This document shows, one piece after another, positions 19,280-22,500 of a DNA stretch of 22,500 nt (positions are counted from its first letter, which is position 1; every line of letters starts with the position of its first letter). The notes under the pieces were generated by a model that saw only the letters and a program-made list of their open reading frames with translations, had not been told where the DNA came from and did not search any database. The position numbers were made by a program, and so were the translations under genes. Origin of the DNA: Cryptococcus deneoformans JEC21 (taxonomy: Eukaryota > Basidiomycota > Tremellomycetes > Tremellales > Cryptococcaceae); contig NC_006680.1 of NCBI RefSeq assembly GCF_000091045.1, positions 957,501 through 980,000 on the forward strand, written 5' to 3'.

Positions 19280-20154
19280 ATGCGCAGTGTCACTCTCCTC
19301 CCCATCCTTGGTGCCATTTCCGTCAGTAAGTCACGCATCGCAGCTTTTCGTCGCGCCATGGTCCATTCATTCCTAACGACGCCTAACTCGTTAGCTGCCA
19401 TGGACATTATTGAACCGCGTCACATGTCCCTCATCTCTCGTCAACTCGACTCATCAACCATCCCTGCCGCATGCCAATCTACTTGCCAATCAGCCATGTC
19501 CATCTACAGCGACTGCACGAGCGGTGACACCAGTGGCTGTCGGCAAGTCTGCCAGCAGAGCATCTTTAACGAGTTTATCGACTGCCTTGATTGTACGAGC
19601 GAGCAGCTCGCAATGACTACTTCCGAACAGAGCTTGTTGAACAGTGCCGTTGAACAGTTGAAAGATGTTTGTGGACAGACTGGATCGAGCGTGACTGGTA
19701 CACTTGCGTAAGTTATCCTTTTACTCGCTCGGATCGGTGATGGTCACTAAAACTTGTGGCCAGAGGCGTATCCGTCACTACTAGTCCCATCGCCTCTGGC
19801 TCTGCTGCCGCTAGCGCTACATCTGCCGTTTCCGACATTCTCAGCTTCACTTCTGCCGCTTCTGGTATCACTATTGGCAGCGGCGTTTCTGGTACTGCCT
19901 CTGAAGCCGTCACCGTAAGTCTCTGTTCATCTGACACCCGCGTCCCATCCCTCCGACTGATTGGTTCATTTTAATTCTTACTGCATCAGACCACGTCTTC
20001 ATCCCCCGGGGTTGCTACCAACGCTGCCACTTCTGGCGCTAACAGTGGCGCCGTGGGCGAGGCCAGTGCCGCTTATCCCGTGATGGGCGGTAAGCTTGTT
20101 GGATCAGGTGTTGCAGCATTTGTTGTCATTGCCGGAGCCTTGTTCGTCCTTTAA
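19280..20154 (+). CDS. Secreted Cys-rich protein, probably GPI-anchored
   Basis: Exons 19280-19325, 19395-19707, 19764-19914 and 19990-20154 give 224 aa, with consensus GTAAGT donors at all three introns. The N-terminus MRSVTLLPILGAISVTA is a signal peptide. A compact domain follows with eight Cys (residues 42, 46, 56, 64, 68, 79, 82, 108), spaced C-x3-C-x9-C-x7-C-x3-C-x10-C-x2-C-x25-C, which does not match CFEM. Then comes a Ser/Thr/Ala/Gly-rich stalk of about 95 residues, suited to O-mannosylation. The C-terminus ends in a hydrophobic stretch (VAAFVVIAGALFVL) with small residues before it, as for a GPI attachment signal. It is likely a cell-wall or plasma-membrane surface protein. No enzyme signature is seen. 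It is convergent with the OrsD-type gene. GPI anchoring is inferred. Confidence 0.85.
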
Positions 20155-20423
20155 AACTCTTTTCATCCTGCCATGAGGGAGCAGTAAATTTGGGACTGAA
20201 TAGGTACTTCTCAATACCGGCGGTTATATGTCGTCGTGAAGTCTTGATGTGTTATTTTTTTTGGTATCTCTTGAATAATAGGACGTTGTTTATGAAAGTC
20301 ATGCGAACTGATAGATCCGGTATGGAGCGCGTCTGTGAAGTACAAGATTTGGAGAGTTGAGTACGCCTATTACAGTATCGAGCAAGACATTGAGAAACAG
20401 ACGGAGGAGAGATGGAACAGCCT

Positions 20424-22354
20424 TCACTGCGGTCGTTGAACAGCTGATTGAGGGGCTGCTTGAGGAATGCTGTTATTGTTTCTCATCAAGTCTGGCAAAA
20501 TGTTTGGGTTTCTGAAGAAGGTTGTCATTGTGTCGACAACACAGGTCGATACTGTCCCTTTGACTTCAGTGCCAAAGCACTGTATAGCGTCTCTAACAAC
20601 TTCAGTGGCCTCTTGTCTGATGAAATGTCTGAGATCTTCTTGAGAATATCCTTGCATAGACGTTGCTGGGTTTCCATGACCAGAGGAAGATGAGGGGAGG
20701 GAGAGGCCCGTTACTTTCGAGGCAATGGCCTTCCAAAGTCTCTCGTCATCAGTGAGGAGGTGTTTTCGTCTGAAAAGGCAGCTCCAAAGATGTCGTCACC
20801 TACTGACAGAAGTGTCTGGAAGGGTCCACGGTGTGCTCTGCTGAGTACTTTTGGTGTAAGACATGCTCACTCTGTGGAGCAGTCATGCTTGCATCAGTCA
20901 ATGTGCTAAAATCAAAGAAACACTTACTCATGAATCTCCTCTGGGGTGCCTTTGAAATCCTTCAATTCGGTCATGACTTTCTTGATGACGACTGATCTGA
21001 ACAGCCACAAGAGTCGTGTCACCCGTGGAGCTATGTTTGTCGCTTCTTCAAAGACTCCTCCCTCCCTGACACTAGTATAGACCAAAAACTTGTAGATGAT
21101 TTGATCCCAGGAGGAGTTATTTACTGAAGTAGTTCCCTGCTGCAATAGCGAGTAACCCAAGTCGAGGATAACTTGCAGCCCTGCCTCTTTGGAGGAAGAA
21201 GAGGTATCGCCCTCTGACAGAACATCCAATAATTTGTCGATATGGTCTTGCTGAGTAGACGTGAGGTCGAGTTTGATGTCTGGATGAGTGTCTGTAATGT
21301 GATACCGTATTAGGAAGAGAAGCAGCTTGAAAAACAATTGGGAGTAATTCTCAACTGTTTTGTCGTTAAGATTTCTCATCCTCTTGTCGGAAACAACTTC
21401 CAGGTCAAACCCCAGGTACATCACTTGCTGAAGCAGGGGAGAGTCCTGGTTCTTGGCCAGATAATTATTGATGTCCATAAAAAAACTCTGGACCCAGACC
21501 TTTAGCAGGTTGTTGTAGTATAAAGGCTCATCCTTGGTAGGATTCGAAACCAAATGGATGATGTTTTCAGGAGGGATTCCTTGAAGCAAGATATCCCATT
21601 TAAGTTTGGTCAAGAGCGGAGACCTGTCCCTGGGATCAAAGGCATTGCAAACAGCTGCATCATGCGTGCTTGGAATTCGCATATCGTCCTGCTGGTAGGC
21701 TTGTTGGGCAGGATCTCGATCCACCTCTGAAAAGAAAGGATCGACCGGGAAATAGAAGGTAGACCTCCCAGAGTAGTAAAGCGCTTGGATGGTACCCTTC
21801 TGGATGACAGAGCGGCTTTGCTGGCCACGGTGCTCCTTGTTGCAAATGCGTAATTAGCCTCGCGTATCCAGCCTTCTTGTCTCCTTTGTGAGCTTTCCTG
21901 CAGATTGTACAGTAGAAGCCAATCTCTCGGGCTACACCGGGGATCGCCGGAGGTAGAATGCCGCCTGGAAAGAAGGGGACAAGAGGATGCGGGCCTTCAT
22001 GTGGAGGATAGTTCAAGGCCAGGCGGTCGATTTGATGCTGAATTTCCTCCAGGCTGTGCCTAGAGTTATGGAAAGTGAGAAGATGCTTTGCTAGATTGGC
22101 TGGGTGAATGCAGCCTTTAGGAGCGTGGCGATTAGATGCAGTCATGCAAGTAGCAGACTTTATAAACTGGCAGATACTGCAGTTTAAGCGCAATGAGGTC
22201 AGGGGATGAGACCCAGGATGTTTGAAAAGTTGGTACATCACGGGCTGTTACAGACAGATGTCAGCATCAGATGATGTCGAACATTGGATGCAAGTGAACT
22301 CACCTGCAGCCGAGCGGTAGAACATTCTTCGGTTATTATCCCCCCTTGGATCAT
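20424..22354 (-). pseudogene. Broken OrsD-type (DUF3505-like) double C2H2 zinc-finger gene
   Basis: On the minus strand, a first exon 22304-22354 (MIQGGIITEECSTARLQ) joins at CAG/GTGAGT to a second starting at 22244. The second exon encodes a zinc module CSIC...HLLTFH, a Pro-rich linker (FFPGGILPPAIPGVAREIG) and a second module CTIC...THLQQ. One extra G at 21835-21836 then shifts the frame. The following frame supplies the missing EHRG and continues SVIQKGTIQALYYSGRSTFY down to about 20928, through a helical region (TVENYSQLFFKLLLFLIRY). A splice at 20928/20871 is plausible. Further on an in-frame TGA sits at 20796-20798, and a readable tail ends at 20424. Paired zinc modules with a PG linker are typical of OrsD-domain proteins, which in fungi often precede a helicase; no helicase follows here. 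The frame is also open upstream of the chosen ATG as far as a TAG near 22413, so the start is uncertain. Likely a decayed or truncated copy. Confidence 0.55.
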
Positions 22355-22500
22355 TTCCTTCCCGAGGACTCTCTTCTTTGACTGTAGGCATCTCGTTCCC
22401 CTTGTCTTATTCTTGGACTAGCTGTCTTGTAGCCTTGTTCCCTGTTTGAATGTGGGAAATCAGTGTTGAATGGCGCTGGATGTGTACTGTAGTATTGCTG

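Noticed and set aside
19280..20154. CFEM domain in the GPI protein
   Set aside because: It has eight cysteines like CFEM, but the spacing differs and the CFEM Asp context is absent.
20424..22354. Intact transposon or retroelement at the right end
   Set aside because: No terminal repeats, transposase or reverse transcriptase motifs are visible; the zinc modules fit an OrsD-type gene better.

Overview
The window looks like nuclear DNA of a basidiomycete yeast, most likely a tremellomycete such as Cryptococcus or a relative. Genes are closely packed on both strands and split by many short introns, mostly 50-80 nt, with GTRNGT donors and CTNAC-type branch points just before the acceptor. The single tRNA gene also carries a small intron. 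Exon structures below were read by eye from splice signals, frame phase and protein similarity. Where the last exon of a gene is uncertain this is stated.

Layout from left to right: (1) the N-terminal part of a disordered Ser/Pro-rich protein on the minus strand, running off the left edge; (2) SET-A on the plus strand (2427-4478), a SMYD-like SET-domain protein; (3) RPS5/uS7, the 40S ribosomal protein, on the minus strand (5248-6263); (4) cytochrome c oxidase subunit IV family (fungal Cox5), plus strand (7727-8849), divergent from RPS5; (5) SET-B on the minus strand (9492-12113); (6) a small secreted Cys-containing protein, plus strand (12877-13648), with a likely GC-AG intron; (7) SET-C on the minus strand (14416-17810); (8) tRNA-Asp(GTC) on the minus strand with an 11-nt intron; (9) a secreted, probably GPI-anchored Cys-rich protein, plus strand (19280-20154); (10) a broken OrsD-type (DUF3505-like) double C2H2 zinc-finger gene, minus strand (20424-22354), with a frameshift and an in-frame stop.

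The most unusual content is the set of three SET paralogues within 15.4 kb. All three keep the structural zinc site (the Cys of the NHSC position plus a downstream CxCx2C) and share a C-terminal domain ending in an L-[RH]-G-P signature. All three depart from the GxG and NHSCxPN cofactor-binding motifs, and SET-B also lacks the catalytic Tyr. They may be pseudo-methyltransferases or a divergent SET clade with long disordered N-termini. The two secreted proteins that lie among and beside them share a cysteine spacing (C-x10-C-x2-C-x24/25-C). The housekeeping genes RPS5 and COX5 look ordinary in their coding parts, although COX5 has an unusually long first intron holding a strong imperfect palindrome.

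Intergenic regions are described by what is visible. No insertion sequence, CRISPR array or intact transposon was seen.
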